In this document: positions 39,165 through 49,376 of the stretch, one piece after another
Numbering within the stretch: position 1 is the stretch's first letter
How the letters are laid out: each line of letters opens with the position of its first letter
From: Desulfobacterales bacterium
GTDB lineage: Bacteria > Desulfobacterota > Desulfobacteria > Desulfobacterales > JAQWFD01
Assembly (NCBI GenBank): GCA_028704555.1
Contig: JAQWFD010000006.1
Coordinates: 58,772 to 122,771, forward strand
Direction of reading: 5' to 3'
DNA length: 64,000 bases
Program-made: the position numbers and the translations under genes
Notes under the pieces: generated by a model
Database searches by the model: none
Seen by the model: the letters and a program-made list of their open reading frames with translations, nothing else
What the model was told of the DNA's origin: nothing

Positions 39165-40295
39165 ATGTGCCGTTTATTTTCGATAACCAGCGAAGAGCCC
39201 TTGTCACCGATGATCGCTATTCAGGCGCTTGACGTCATGCGGGAGGGCCATGACGGGTCCGGTGTCGGACTGCTTCTGAGGGATCTTGGCGGACCCTTTG
39301 AGGATATGAAAAACTGCCCGATCCTGTCCGGAATTTTCAGCGAAAAGGGATTGAAAACTCTGGATAAATTTATGATGGATATCGGGTTCATGACCAAATA
39401 CAAACTGTCCATAAAAGTGCCGAAAACGCCGCCGGACGGGGTCCCTAAACGAGATAAATACCTGGTTCGGGCCTATGAATATCCCGAGGCGTGGGATGGG
39501 TTGACCGAGGATGAGAAAGCCTCAAAACTTTTTGATATCCGGTTAACACTTCGCAAAATGGGCGAAAAAACCCAGGATATGATCGTGTTTTCGTTCTGGC
39601 CGGATGTGATCATGATCAAGGAAATCGGTGACCCCCTCAAAGTCGGCACTTATCTCGGATTGGACAGAAAGGAACTCAAAGCCCGGATTATCATGTCTCA
39701 GGGCCGGCAGAATACAAATTATGCCATTAATCTGTATGCCTGCCATCCGTTTTTTATTCAGGGGTTTTCCACCATGACCAATGGCGAAAATACGGCCTTT
39801 ATCCCGGTCAGAGAGTTTCTGGAGTCCAGAGGCTTTTCGGGGTATGGCGGCTATCAGTCCGATTCGGAGGTTTTTACCCATATTCTTCATTATATGTATA
39901 CACGGCTGGGGCTTGATATCGAGTCCTACAAACATATTATCACCCCGCTTCAGAATCATGAAATCGAAGGACACCCCGATGCGTTGCTGCTCAAAGAGCT
40001 GAAAAGATCATGCCGAAGGCTGATTATTGACGGTCCGAACTGTGTCATCGGGTCCTTGCCCGATTATTCGATGTTCATGGTCCAGGACCGCAAGAAGCTC
40101 AGACCCGGAGTGGTCGGCGGACGACCGGGACGTTACGCGTTTTCTTCAGAAATATGCGGTCTGGATTTTGCGATTCCGGATCGGGATAAATCAAGAGATT
40201 TTCAACCCATGCACCAGGATACGGTCATTGTGGGTCCGGATCGACAGGAGGTTAAGTTATGTTGTCAAATGCAATCATTACCCCATCCAGCTTAA
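39165..40295 (+). CDS. Archaeal-type glutamate synthase, glutamine amidotransferase subunit
   Basis: About 376 residues, a stand-alone class II amidotransferase domain. The start is the ATG at 39165 (MCRLFSI), with AGGAGAAA upstream; removing Met exposes the nucleophilic Cys. Glutamine-binding motifs TNGENTAFIP and YQSDSEVFTHI are present. It releases ammonia from glutamine and channels it to the FMN subunit encoded next. In most bacteria this is the first domain of GltB; here it is its own gene, as in archaea and several anaerobes. Its end overlaps the next gene by 37 nt. Confidence 0.9.
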   Translation: MCRLFSITSEEPLSPMIAIQALDVMREGHDGSGVGLLLRDLGGPFEDMKNCPILSGIFSEKGLKTLDKFMMDIGFMTKYKLSIKVPKTPPDGVPKRDKYLVRAYEYPEAWDGLTEDEKASKLFDIRLTLRKMGEKTQDMIVFSFWPDVIMIKEIGDPLKVGTYLGLDRKELKARIIMSQGRQNTNYAINLYACHPFFIQGFSTMTNGENTAFIPVREFLESRGFSGYGGYQSDSEVFTHILHYMYTRLGLDIESYKHIITPLQNHEIEGHPDALLLKELKRSCRRLIIDGPNCVIGSLPDYSMFMVQDRKKLRPGVVGGRPGRYAFSSEICGLDFAIPDRDKSRDFQPMHQDTVIVGPDRQEVKLCCQMQSLPHPA

Positions 40296-41893
40296 GCATC
40301 AAGGACCTGCCCTGGCAGATCTCCTGGAATAAAGATAAATGTACGCTTTGTGGACGCTGTTGCGCCGTATGTCCGGTTCAGGCGATCGAGCTGGGAGCCT
40401 TCCGGAAACGGACGGTAACGACTTCGTTGGGTCTTCTGCAGACTCCAGCCAATGATTTCAGTCTGTATTTCGGTATTCGTCAGAAAACCGATCCGGCTTA
40501 CAGCTGTGTCGGATGCGGCATGTGCACCCTGGTATGCCCGAATGACGCGATCATTCCGGCCAAAAGCGACGAAGCCGATAAGCTGCGTCTTCATATCGAC
40601 CGGGGCGGGCAGCCCCGCCGCCGCGGAGGTCGCCGTAATAATTCGGAAAGCCTGCTGGACCAGATCAAGTTTATTCGGATTTCCATGTTGACAGATCCGG
40701 CCCTGGATGCCGGGCGTCATGAATTTGATATCCGAACGCTGCTGGGCCGGGTGCTGCCGCCTGAGGAAAATTTAAAATGTCTGAAGGAAAACGGATGGAT
40801 ACCCCCGGTCCGGGAAATTTATCCCCTGATAATCGGCGGCATGTCCTTTGGCGCCTTGTCTCCCAACATGTGGGAGGGGCTTCAGATGGGCGTTTCATAC
40901 CTGAATGAAGAACTGGGCATGCCGGTACGAATTTCTACCGGGGAAGGGGGGTGCCCCCCCAGGCTGCTGCGGTCCCGGTTTTTGAAACATGTGATTTTAC
41001 AGGTTGCCAGCGGGTATTTTGGCTGGGATGAAATCATTCATGCCATTCCGGAGATGAAAGAAGATCCGTGTGCTATTGAAATTAAATACGGGCAGGGAGC
41101 CAAGCCCGGTGATGGCGGACTCCTCATGTGGCATAAGGTCAACAGCCTCATTGCGGCCATACGGGGCGTGCCCGCAGGTATCAGCCTGCCGAGCCCCCCG
41201 ACGCATCAGACCCAGTACTCTATTGAAGAGTCGGTTGCTAAAATGATTCAGTCCATGTCTATGGCCTGGGGATACCGGGTGCCGGTATATCCGAAGATAT
41301 CGGCAACGTCCACGTCTCTGGCAGTACTCAATAACCTGACCCGAAATCCCTATGCCTCAGGATTGGGAATCGACGGGGAAGATGGAGGCACAGGAGCCGC
41401 ATACAACGTTTCCATGAACCATATGGGGCATCCGATTGCCAGCAATATTCGGGACTGTTATCTGAATCTGGTAAAATTGGGTAAGCAGAATGAAATTCCG
41501 CTGATTGCCGGCGGGGGTATCGGAAAAAACGGCAACCTGGCCGCCAATGCCGCCGCACTGATCATGCTGGGAGCCAGCGGGGTTCAGATCGGCAAATATA
41601 TCATGCAGGCTGCTGCCGGGTGTCTGGGTTCAGAGTCGGACCGGTGCAATATCTGTAATATCGGCCAGTGCCCCAAGGGGATAACCTCCCAGGATCCCCG
41701 GCTGTACAGGCGTCTGGATCCGGAATTGGTGGCCCAGCGGGTAGTGGATGTATTTTTGAGCTTTGATACTGAATTCAGGAAAATCATTGCGCCCCTTGGC
41801 CGATCGACATCGTTGCCTATCGGGATGTCCGATGCCCTCGGAATCAGTGATTTTAATGCGGCTCAGCGACTCGATATCAAGTACGTCGTGTGA
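40259..41893 (+). CDS. gltB: Archaeal-type glutamate synthase, FMN/Fe-S catalytic subunit
   Basis: 544 residues. Two [4Fe-4S] ferredoxin motifs near the N-terminus (CTLCGRCCAVCP and CVGCGMCTLVCP) are followed by the FMN-binding glutamate synthase domain: EIKYGQGAKPGDGG, SPPTHQTQYSIEES, DGEDGGTGAAYN and GGGIGKNGNLAANAAALIMLGASGVQIGK. The cluster-binding CNICNIGQCPKG comes after it. It aminates 2-oxoglutarate and reduces the product to glutamate. The N-terminal ferredoxin part suggests reduced ferredoxin or electrons from the third subunit as reductant. AGGAGG lies before the ATG, inside the previous gene. Confidence 0.93.
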   Translation: MLSNAIITPSSLSIKDLPWQISWNKDKCTLCGRCCAVCPVQAIELGAFRKRTVTTSLGLLQTPANDFSLYFGIRQKTDPAYSCVGCGMCTLVCPNDAIIPAKSDEADKLRLHIDRGGQPRRRGGRRNNSESLLDQIKFIRISMLTDPALDAGRHEFDIRTLLGRVLPPEENLKCLKENGWIPPVREIYPLIIGGMSFGALSPNMWEGLQMGVSYLNEELGMPVRISTGEGGCPPRLLRSRFLKHVILQVASGYFGWDEIIHAIPEMKEDPCAIEIKYGQGAKPGDGGLLMWHKVNSLIAAIRGVPAGISLPSPPTHQTQYSIEESVAKMIQSMSMAWGYRVPVYPKISATSTSLAVLNNLTRNPYASGLGIDGEDGGTGAAYNVSMNHMGHPIASNIRDCYLNLVKLGKQNEIPLIAGGGIGKNGNLAANAAALIMLGASGVQIGKYIMQAAAGCLGSESDRCNICNIGQCPKGITSQDPRLYRRLDPELVAQRVVDVFLSFDTEFRKIIAPLGRSTSLPIGMSDALGISDFNAAQRLDIKYVV

Positions 41894-42110
41894 TTCTGGC
41901 TGAACTGAAATAAAAAGTCGCTGTGCCAGCCGATGCCAATTAAAAATCGGCAGCCATCGGGCTGCCCTCGACGGTTGCACCATCCGGAGAAACAGTGATA
42001 ACTACTTGATAGTATATGAATTTTCATTTTTAAACCGACCACGAAGAGCATGAAAAACGGAATCCAAAGATTGATAGCCGTAAAAAGTCACAAAAAACGC
42101 AAAAAAATAA

Positions 42111-42207
42111 GCCGCGGATTTACGCGGATAGAAAAGATCAGCTCAAAAGAAGTTTTGGTTATTCTTCATAAAAGAAAGATCCGCGATGATCCGCGTAGAT
42201 CCGCGGC
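42111..42207. repeat. Short MITE-like element with GCCGCGGATTTACGCGGAT ends
   Basis: The left end at 42111-42129 and the inverted right end at 42189-42207 agree at 18 of 19 bp. The element lies between the second and third glutamate synthase genes, where an uninterrupted operon would be expected. A copy with perfect ends is at 60250-60382. Confidence 0.75.
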
Positions 42208-42225
42208 AAAATATTTTAAAGAGGT

Positions 42226-44577
42226 ATGAAAAAAATGAAAAGTTTCCAGAATCAAAATCAGTATTTTGCAATTTCAGGGAAAATAGACGGCAAAAGGCTT
42301 GAGTCGCGGGTCCTTGAAGAGATGGTTCAGAATGCGGTGGCCCGGGGATACCGATATATTAAAGTGGATGCTTTCGGTCAGCACGGAATCGGCGGGCGTC
42401 TGTGGAAGGTCGGAAGTGAAGCGGTTCATATCATGGTTGAGGGGCACAGCGGTCAGCGGCTGGGGTCCATGGGATTTTTCGGTACCCGGATCGATGTGAT
42501 GGGGCCGGCTTCCGATGATGTCGGCTGGCTCAACGCCGGTGCCGACATTGTCGTTCATGGCAATGCGTCCAATGGCGTTGCAAATGCCATGGCACAGGGA
42601 ACCGTATATATAGCCGGAAGTATCGGCGCCCGCGGCATGACCATGACCAAGCAAAATCCTCGCTTTGCCCCGCCGCAGTTGTGGGTTCTGGGCTCTGTCG
42701 GGGATTATTTCGGAGAGTTTATGGCCGGCGGCATTGCCGTGATCTGCGGGGTGGAGCCTCAAAATCCGGATAATATTCTGGGCTATCGGCCGCTGGTCGG
42801 TATGGTGGGGGGGAAGGTCTTTTTCCGTGGCCCGCACGGCGGTTTCAGTCAGTCGGATGCCAGGCAGGTTCCGGTTTCAGATGAGGACTGGGACTGGCTG
42901 ATCAAACAACTGAACCCGTACCTGGAATGTATCGGGCGCAGTGAGCTGTTTGAAATGCTCTCCGACCGCCGTGAGTGGCAGCTGATCACCTGCCGTACAC
43001 CTCAGGAAAAAAGCCTCATCGAACGCCGATCCATGGCGGCTTTCAGAAAAGACATCTGGGATAAGGAACTTGGGAAAGGCGGATTGATTGGAGATCTTAC
43101 GAATCTGGACAGAAGCCCGATTCCGGTGATTACCAGCGGCGAGTTGAGACGGTTTGTTCCGGTCTGGGAAAATCGCCAGTATATGGCGCCATGTGAAGCC
43201 GGCTGCCCGGCCGGGATTCCGGTACAGCAGCGCTGGGCCTTGATACGGGAAGGTCGTCTGGATGAAGCCATCGATCTGGCGTTGTCCTATACGCCGTTTC
43301 CGGCAACGGTCTGCGGTTACCTGTGTCCCAATCTGTGCATGCAGAACTGTACACGGCAGACAGCGGCCATGCCGGCGATCGATGTGACCAAACTGGGACA
43401 GGCCAGTATCCGTGCCTCACTTCCCGAAATGCCGCCGCTATCTGGTAAAAAAGTTGCCGTGATCGGAGGCGGGCCTTCGGGTATTTCCGTGGCCTGGCAA
43501 TTGCGCCAGTCAGGCGTTGAAGCCACTGTCTTTGATTTATCTCCTGAATTGGGCGGAAAGCTTTCGTCGGCAATTCCCTCCAGCCGTATTCCCGAAGAGG
43601 TGCTTTCTACCGAATTGAAGCGGATTCGGCAGGTGGTGCCGCATATTCATCTTCAGCAACGGTTGAACCGGGCGGATGTGGAGCGGCTCCGTGAGGACTA
43701 CGATATTGTGGTATTTGCCGGAGGCGCCCAGAAACCCAGGACCCTGCCGGTGCCGGGAAAAGAGCGGATGATAACCGCACTGGAATTTCTGGTTGCTGCA
43801 AAAGCCGGTCAGGCCAACCCGGGTAAGCGAGTTGTGATCATCGGTGCCGGCAATGTGGGCTGTGATGTGGCCACTGAAGCCTATCGGTTTGGTGCCAGGG
43901 ACATTACCCTCATCGATGTTCAGGAGCCCGCATCTTTTGGCAAGGAGCGCGATGAGGCGGTGGCCATCGGGGCAACGTTTAAGTGGCCCTGCTTTACCAG
44001 TGAGATTATTCCTGAAGGCGTCAGGCTGACCACCGGTGAGGTGCTGCCCGCCGATACCGTGATTGTCTCCATCGGCGATGCCCCGGATCTGGACTCTCTG
44101 CCCGAGAGTGTGGCGGTTGAGCGCGGGTTTGTCCGGGTCAATGAGTACGGCCGGACGTCGGATCCCAAAATTTTTGCCATCGGAGATATGGCCAAACCCG
44201 GTCTGTTGATCGATGCAATTGGCTCCGGCCGGAAAGCCGCGTCAGCCATCATCGATATGTTAAACGGGAAAAAACCGTCTTTTTCCGATCGGACGATGAT
44301 CGACAAAAAACGGATTACCCTGGAATATTTCGATCCGAGAATTACCCGCTTCGATGATATGAACCAGTGCGGAGAGCAATGCTCGTCGTGCGGAACCTGC
44401 CGGGATTGCGGCCTGTGTGTTGAAATTTGTCCCCAGGCGGCGATCAGCCGGAACGAAACCGGGGACGGGGATTTTGAAATGCGGGTTGATGATCTTCTGT
44501 GCATCGGTTGCGGATTCTGTGCGTCAGCCTGTCCCTGCGGTATATGGGATTTGAAGGAAAACAGTCCGTTGGCGTAG
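42226..44577 (+). CDS. Fusion: glutamate synthase GXGXG domain + GltD-like FAD/NAD(P) oxidoreductase + double ferredoxin
   Basis: 783 residues. Residues about 1-240 form the GXGXG beta-helix domain normally at the end of GltB (GHSGQRLGSMGFFGTRIDVMG, GSVGDYFGEFMAGGIAVICG). About 310-700 is a GltD-like small subunit with the Cys-rich CEAGCPAGIPVQQRW and CGYLCPNLCMQNCTR segments, a first dinucleotide fold (VAVIGGGPSGISVAWQLR) and a second (VVIIGAGNVGCDVATEA). The C-terminus holds two ferredoxin motifs (CSSCGTCRDCGLCVEICP and CIGCGFCASACPCG). It would bring electrons from NAD(P)H or ferredoxin to the FMN subunit. AAAGAGG precedes the ATG. Confidence 0.9.
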   Translation: MKKMKSFQNQNQYFAISGKIDGKRLESRVLEEMVQNAVARGYRYIKVDAFGQHGIGGRLWKVGSEAVHIMVEGHSGQRLGSMGFFGTRIDVMGPASDDVGWLNAGADIVVHGNASNGVANAMAQGTVYIAGSIGARGMTMTKQNPRFAPPQLWVLGSVGDYFGEFMAGGIAVICGVEPQNPDNILGYRPLVGMVGGKVFFRGPHGGFSQSDARQVPVSDEDWDWLIKQLNPYLECIGRSELFEMLSDRREWQLITCRTPQEKSLIERRSMAAFRKDIWDKELGKGGLIGDLTNLDRSPIPVITSGELRRFVPVWENRQYMAPCEAGCPAGIPVQQRWALIREGRLDEAIDLALSYTPFPATVCGYLCPNLCMQNCTRQTAAMPAIDVTKLGQASIRASLPEMPPLSGKKVAVIGGGPSGISVAWQLRQSGVEATVFDLSPELGGKLSSAIPSSRIPEEVLSTELKRIRQVVPHIHLQQRLNRADVERLREDYDIVVFAGGAQKPRTLPVPGKERMITALEFLVAAKAGQANPGKRVVIIGAGNVGCDVATEAYRFGARDITLIDVQEPASFGKERDEAVAIGATFKWPCFTSEIIPEGVRLTTGEVLPADTVIVSIGDAPDLDSLPESVAVERGFVRVNEYGRTSDPKIFAIGDMAKPGLLIDAIGSGRKAASAIIDMLNGKKPSFSDRTMIDKKRITLEYFDPRITRFDDMNQCGEQCSSCGTCRDCGLCVEICPQAAISRNETGDGDFEMRVDDLLCIGCGFCASACPCGIWDLKENSPLA

Positions 44578-44743
44578 GAATGTCACGGCACGCTGAATCG
44601 GTTTCCGGATTTTTTTCCGGTTTCATATTTTCTGTTGATGATTTTGAAAAATAGTTTATGTTAGGGCCGCTGTGACCGGTGAATATTCCATCCAACATTT
44701 TGGGCCATGCTAATTTTTAATGACAGGCGGATAAAATTATACG

Positions 44744-45883
44744 ATGAAAGCATTGTTAGCATTGGAAGATGGCAGGACATTTGCCTGCCGAAGTTTTACC
44801 GGACCGGGCGAGACTTCCGGAGAGATAGTGTTCAATACCAGTATGACCGGCTATCAGGAGGTGCTGACCGACCCGTCCTATAAAGGTCAGATGGTGACCA
44901 TGACCTGGCCGCTGATTGGCAGTTATGGCGTCAATCCGGAAGATGTTGAATCTGATAAAATCCAGGTGTCGGCATTGATCGTGAAAGAATACCAGAATTT
45001 TCCCAGCAATTACCGGTCCACAGATACGTTGGCCGATTATCTGAAAGCGCAGCGGATTCTTGGTGTCGATCAGCTCGATACCCGGGCGTTGACTCGTCAT
45101 ATCCGGACATGCGGCGCCATGCGGGCCGTGATATCCACAGAGGATCTCGATCCGTTGTCTCTGGTTCGGAAGGCAACGGTCGCTCCGTCTCTGGTCGGAA
45201 TGGATCTCGTGAAAACGGTTACCATTTCATCGCCCTGTTTCTGGCGTCAGGGCGGATCGATTCCCTGTACCCTGGATGCGCTTTTATCGGGAAAGCGGAT
45301 ATGGAATTTCAAAGGAATCCAGCCATCGGTGGTCGCGTTTGATTTCGGTATCAAGTACAATATCCTGAGGCGTCTTGAACAGACCGGATGCGAGGTGCTT
45401 GTGGTCCCGGCATCCACGACGGCTGAAACGATTCGGCATCTGGCCCCCGACGGTATTTTTCTGTCCAACGGGCCGGGGGACCCCGAACCGGTTCAGTACG
45501 CGGTCGACACGATACGTGAGCTGCTGGGATATCGTCCGATGTTCGGTATCTGCCTGGGAATTCAGTTGCTCGGGCTTGCATTGGGGGCAAAGACATTTAA
45601 ATTGAAATTCGGCCATCGGGGAGGCAACCAGCCCGTAAAAAATCTTCAGACCGGGCGTGTTGAAATCACCTCCCAGAATCACGGGTTTGCCGTGGATATC
45701 GACAGTATCCGGAAGCATGATGTCGATATCACCCACATCAATTTAAATGATCATACACTCGAAGGCTTCCGGCATCGGACCCTTCCGGTCTTTGCGGTTC
45801 AGTATCATCCCGAGGCGTCCCCCGGTCCCCATGATGCGGATTATCTGTTTGCGCAATTCGCAGATATGATGGCGATGTTCTGA
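44744..45883 (+). CDS. carA: Carbamoyl-phosphate synthase small (glutaminase) subunit
   Basis: 379 residues, normal length. The N-terminal CPSase small-chain domain has [16 protein letters not shown] and [22 protein letters not shown] class I amidotransferase domain follows, with the catalytic Cys in [16 protein letters not shown] and the His/Glu pair in [10 protein letters not shown]. It supplies ammonia for carbamoyl phosphate, the precursor of pyrimidines and arginine. carB follows after a 260-bp gap containing a palindromic element. Confidence 0.96.
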   Translation: MKALLALEDGRTFACRSFTGPGETSGEIVFNTSMTGYQEVLTDPSYKGQMVTMTWPLIGSYGVNPEDVESDKIQVSALIVKEYQNFPSNYRSTDTLADYLKAQRILGVDQLDTRALTRHIRTCGAMRAVISTEDLDPLSLVRKATVAPSLVGMDLVKTVTISSPCFWRQGGSIPCTLDALLSGKRIWNFKGIQPSVVAFDFGIKYNILRRLEQTGCEVLVVPASTTAETIRHLAPDGIFLSNGPGDPEPVQYAVDTIRELLGYRPMFGICLGIQLLGLALGAKTFKLKFGHRGGNQPVKNLQTGRVEITSQNHGFAVDIDSIRKHDVDITHINLNDHTLEGFRHRTLPVFAVQYHPEASPGPHDADYLFAQFADMMAMF

Positions 45884-45931
45884 ACCGGGTCTGTCGAATA
45901 CAAAACCCGGTATGCGATTCATACGAACTGA

Positions 45932-46115
45932 GGGTCCCGAAAAAAATAAATTCCACAGCCTTGCTTGTCTTTTCGTCCGTCTTCGGCGTTGCATCAAAGC
46001 GTACGTACAACAAGTATGCACGCTTTGATACGCCTTGAAGACGAACAGGTAAGCGAGTGTGCGAGACTCCGAAAATCCTGCGCAGTACTTGTGGGTTTTA
46101 TTCCTTCCGTGACCC
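45932..46115. repeat. 184-bp imperfect palindromic element between carA and carB
   Basis: The ends GGGTCCCGAAAAAAATAAA and, inverted, GGGTCACGGAAGGAATAAA match well. The arms continue (GTCTTCGGCG against CGCCTTGAAGAC) toward the centre CAAAGCGTACGTACAACAAG/TATGCACGCTTTG. No protein is encoded. Similar in build to the element at 4708-4871 but different in sequence. Confidence 0.65.
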
Positions 46116-46142
46116 TAAACATGAAAGTCTCTGGTTTTAGCC

Positions 46143-49100
46143 ATGCCCAAACGTACTGACATTAAAAAAATTCTGATTATCGGCGCCGGCCCCATCATCA
46201 TCGGCCAGGGATGCGAGTTTGATTATTCCGGGACCCAGGCCTGCAAGGCATTGAAAGAAGAAGGCTATCAGGTGGTTCTGGTCAACAGTAACCCGGCTAC
46301 CATCATGACCGATCCGGAAACGGCGGATCGTACTTATATTGAGCCGGTCACTGCCGAAGTCGTCTCCCGTATCATTGAACAGGAGCGGCCCGATGCGATT
46401 TTGCCCACACTGGGCGGGCAGACAGGTCTGAATACCGCCGTGGAGGTGGCTAAAACCGGCGTGCTGGAAAAATACGGTGTGGAGATGATCGGGGCCAATC
46501 TGGCGTCGATTGGAAAAGCCGAAGACCGGGAACAGTTCCGGACGGCCATGCACCGGATCGGTCTGAAAATTCCGGAAAGCGGTATCGCAACGACCCTGGC
46601 GCAGGCGCGCGGGATTGCCCGGCAGATCGGCTACCCGATTATTGTCCGTCCCAGTTTTACCCTCGGCGGTACCGGCGGGGGCATTGTCTATAATCCGGAG
46701 GAACTGGAACAGCAGACCAAAGCGGGTATGGATGCCAGTCTCATCGGCCAGGTGATGCTGGAGCAGTCGGTACTGGGCTGGAAGGAATATGAACTGGAGG
46801 TGATGCGGGACCGGCATGACAATGTGGTGATTGTCTGTTCCATTGAAAATATGGACCCCATGGGCGTTCATACCGGAGACAGTATTACCGTGGCGCCGGC
46901 TCAAACCCTGAGCGATCGGGAGTATCAGCGCATGAGAGATGCCGCCATCGCGATCATGCGGGAAATCGGAGTCGAGACCGGCGGCTCCAATGTCCAGTTT
47001 GCCGTCAATCCTGAAAACGGCGAGATGATTGTCGTGGAAATGAATCCCCGGGTATCTCGAAGTTCAGCACTGGCGTCGAAAGCCACGGGCTTTTCTATTG
47101 CAAAAATTGCCGCCAAACTGGCTGTGGGCTACACCCTGGATGAAATCCCCAATGATATTACCGGTGAAACTCTGGCCGCATTTGAACCGGCGCTGGATTA
47201 CTGTGTGGTGAAAATCCCCCGGTGGACATTTGAAAAATTTCCCGAAACACCGGATTACCTCACCACGTCCATGAAATCGGTCGGCGAAATTATGGCCATC
47301 GGACGAACCTTCAAGGAGGCGCTGCAGAAGGGCCTGCGATCACTTGAAATCGGCCGTTTTGGCCTGGGCGCGGACGGAAAGGATATCAGCGATATCGAGC
47401 AGCGCCGGATCCCGTTATCCGAGATCGAACAGAAACTGGCTTCTCCGAATTCCCAGCGCATTTTTTACCTGCGCCATGCCCTGATTCAGCAGATGCCCAT
47501 CGAAGAGATTTACGGGCTGACCCGGATTGATCCGTGGTTTTTACATCAGCTCCGGCAGATCGTTGAAATGGAACAGACCATCTCCAACAGCGGCAGCCTG
47601 AGTGATGATCTTCTCAAACAGGCCAAGGCTTATGGGTTTTCGGATATTCAGCTGGCACATCTGACCGGCGGCACGGAAGAGCAGATCCGGCAGCGCCGGA
47701 TGCAGCTGGGTATCCGGCCGGTATACAAACTGGTGGACACCTGTGCGGCGGAATTTGAAGCCGCTACCCCGTATTATTATTCCACGTATGAGACCGAAAA
47801 TGAGGCGCGGGTAACGGATCGTAAAAAGGTCATGATTCTCGGTGGCGGTCCGAACCGGATCGGCCAGGGGATCGAGTTTGATTACTGCTGCTGTCACGCG
47901 TCGTTTGCCCTGCGGGAAGAGGGCATCGAAAGCATCATGGTCAACAGCAATCCGGAAACGGTCAGTACCGATTATGATACATCTGACAAACTGTATTTTG
48001 AGCCGCTGACCCGGGAAGATGTGCTGCATATCGTGGAAACCGAAAAGCCCGACGGCGTGATTGTCCAGTTCGGGGGGCAGACGCCGCTGAACCTGGCCGG
48101 TCTTCTGGCCGAGGCCGGGGTCCCGATTCTGGGAACTCAGCCCGAAAGCATTGACCGGGCTGAAGACCGGGAACATTTTCAGGCGATGCTCAAAAAACTC
48201 GGACTCGTTCAGCCGGCCAACGGCATTGCGCTTTGCGTGGCGGAAGCCGTTTCGGTAGCCGATAAGATCAGCTATCCGGTGATTGTCCGGCCCTCTTATG
48301 TGCTGGGCGGAAGAGCCATGAAAATTGTCTATGATCAGGGGGAACTGGAAAATTTTACCCGGCTGGCGCTGCTGGTATCGCCCGGCCATCCGGTACTTAT
48401 CGATAAATTTCTGGAAGACGCCACGGAAGTGGATGTGGACGCCATTTGCGATGGGACCACCACCATTATCGGTGGCATCATGGAGCATATTGAAGCGGCC
48501 GGTGTCCACTCCGGGGATTCGGCCTGCATTCTGCCGCCTTACAGCCTGAGCCACGGGATGTGTATGGAAATTTCACGGGCCACAAAAGCCATGGCAGCCG
48601 AACTTGATGTGATCGGCCTGATGAATGTCCAGTACGCGATCAAGGATCACCGGCTGTATATTCTGGAGGTCAATCCCAGAGCCTCCCGAACCGTTCCGTT
48701 TGTCAGTAAGGCAACCGGGGTTCCGCTGGCCCGCCTGGCCACCAAAGTGATGCTGGGAAAAACCCTGGAGCAGCTGGGCCTGAGCCGGGAAAAGATTCTG
48801 TCGCATGTGGCGGTCAAGGAAGCGGTGATGCCTTTTAACCGGTTTCCGGGGGTGGATACCCTCCTGGGGCCGGAGATGAAATCGACCGGGGAAGTGATGG
48901 GGATCGATGCCCAATTCGGGGCGGCCTATGCCAAAGCCCAGCTCGGTGCCGCTCAGAATCTGCCATCTTCAGGGGGCACCGTGTTTATCAGCGTCAAAGA
49001 TTGTGATAAGAAAAAGGTGATTGCCGCAGTAACTCAGTTCCGGAGCCTGGGATTTAAAATTGTCGCTACAAAGGGGACATCGACATTTTTAAGTTCTCAG

Positions 49101-49376
49101 GGTATAGTAAACACCATGATCAAAAAGGTTTCGTCCGGACGGCCCCACGTGGTCGATGCCATCAAAAACGGGGACATTGATTTGATCATCAATACGGGAA
49201 GCGGCCATGAAACCCGTCGTGACGGGTATATGATCCGCCGGGCGGCCATCCAGTACAATATTCCCTATGTGACCACTACGGCCGGCGCCATGGTCATGTC
49301 CACGGCGATTAAAGCCCGGATGGAAAAACCGCTGACCGTAAAACCCATTCAGGAGTACCATCATCATCATGTTTGA
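46143..49376 (+). CDS. carB: Carbamoyl-phosphate synthase large subunit
   Basis: 1077 residues with two homologous halves, each with a PreATP-grasp and an ATP-grasp domain. Half 1 has [35 protein letters not shown] and [20 protein letters not shown]. Half 2 has [38 protein letters not shown] and [19 protein letters not shown]. The oligomerisation domain (about 400-550) and the C-terminal MGS-like allosteric domain (about 940-1065) are present. It assembles carbamoyl phosphate from bicarbonate, ammonia and 2 ATP. The protein ends in four natural histidines (EYHHHHV). The stop overlaps the purF start by 8 nt. Confidence 0.97.
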   Translation: MPKRTDIKKILIIGAGPIIIGQGCEFDYSGTQACKALKEEGYQVVLVNSNPATIMTDPETADRTYIEPVTAEVVSRIIEQERPDAILPTLGGQTGLNTAVEVAKTGVLEKYGVEMIGANLASIGKAEDREQFRTAMHRIGLKIPESGIATTLAQARGIARQIGYPIIVRPSFTLGGTGGGIVYNPEELEQQTKAGMDASLIGQVMLEQSVLGWKEYELEVMRDRHDNVVIVCSIENMDPMGVHTGDSITVAPAQTLSDREYQRMRDAAIAIMREIGVETGGSNVQFAVNPENGEMIVVEMNPRVSRSSALASKATGFSIAKIAAKLAVGYTLDEIPNDITGETLAAFEPALDYCVVKIPRWTFEKFPETPDYLTTSMKSVGEIMAIGRTFKEALQKGLRSLEIGRFGLGADGKDISDIEQRRIPLSEIEQKLASPNSQRIFYLRHALIQQMPIEEIYGLTRIDPWFLHQLRQIVEMEQTISNSGSLSDDLLKQAKAYGFSDIQLAHLTGGTEEQIRQRRMQLGIRPVYKLVDTCAAEFEAATPYYYSTYETENEARVTDRKKVMILGGGPNRIGQGIEFDYCCCHASFALREEGIESIMVNSNPETVSTDYDTSDKLYFEPLTREDVLHIVETEKPDGVIVQFGGQTPLNLAGLLAEAGVPILGTQPESIDRAEDREHFQAMLKKLGLVQPANGIALCVAEAVSVADKISYPVIVRPSYVLGGRAMKIVYDQGELENFTRLALLVSPGHPVLIDKFLEDATEVDVDAICDGTTTIIGGIMEHIEAAGVHSGDSACILPPYSLSHGMCMEISRATKAMAAELDVIGLMNVQYAIKDHRLYILEVNPRASRTVPFVSKATGVPLARLATKVMLGKTLEQLGLSREKILSHVAVKEAVMPFNRFPGVDTLLGPEMKSTGEVMGIDAQFGAAYAKAQLGAAQNLPSSGGTVFISVKDCDKKKVIAAVTQFRSLGFKIVATKGTSTFLSSQGIVNTMIKKVSSGRPHVVDAIKNGDIDLIINTGSGHETRRDGYMIRRAAIQYNIPYVTTTAGAMVMSTAIKARMEKPLTVKPIQEYHHHHV

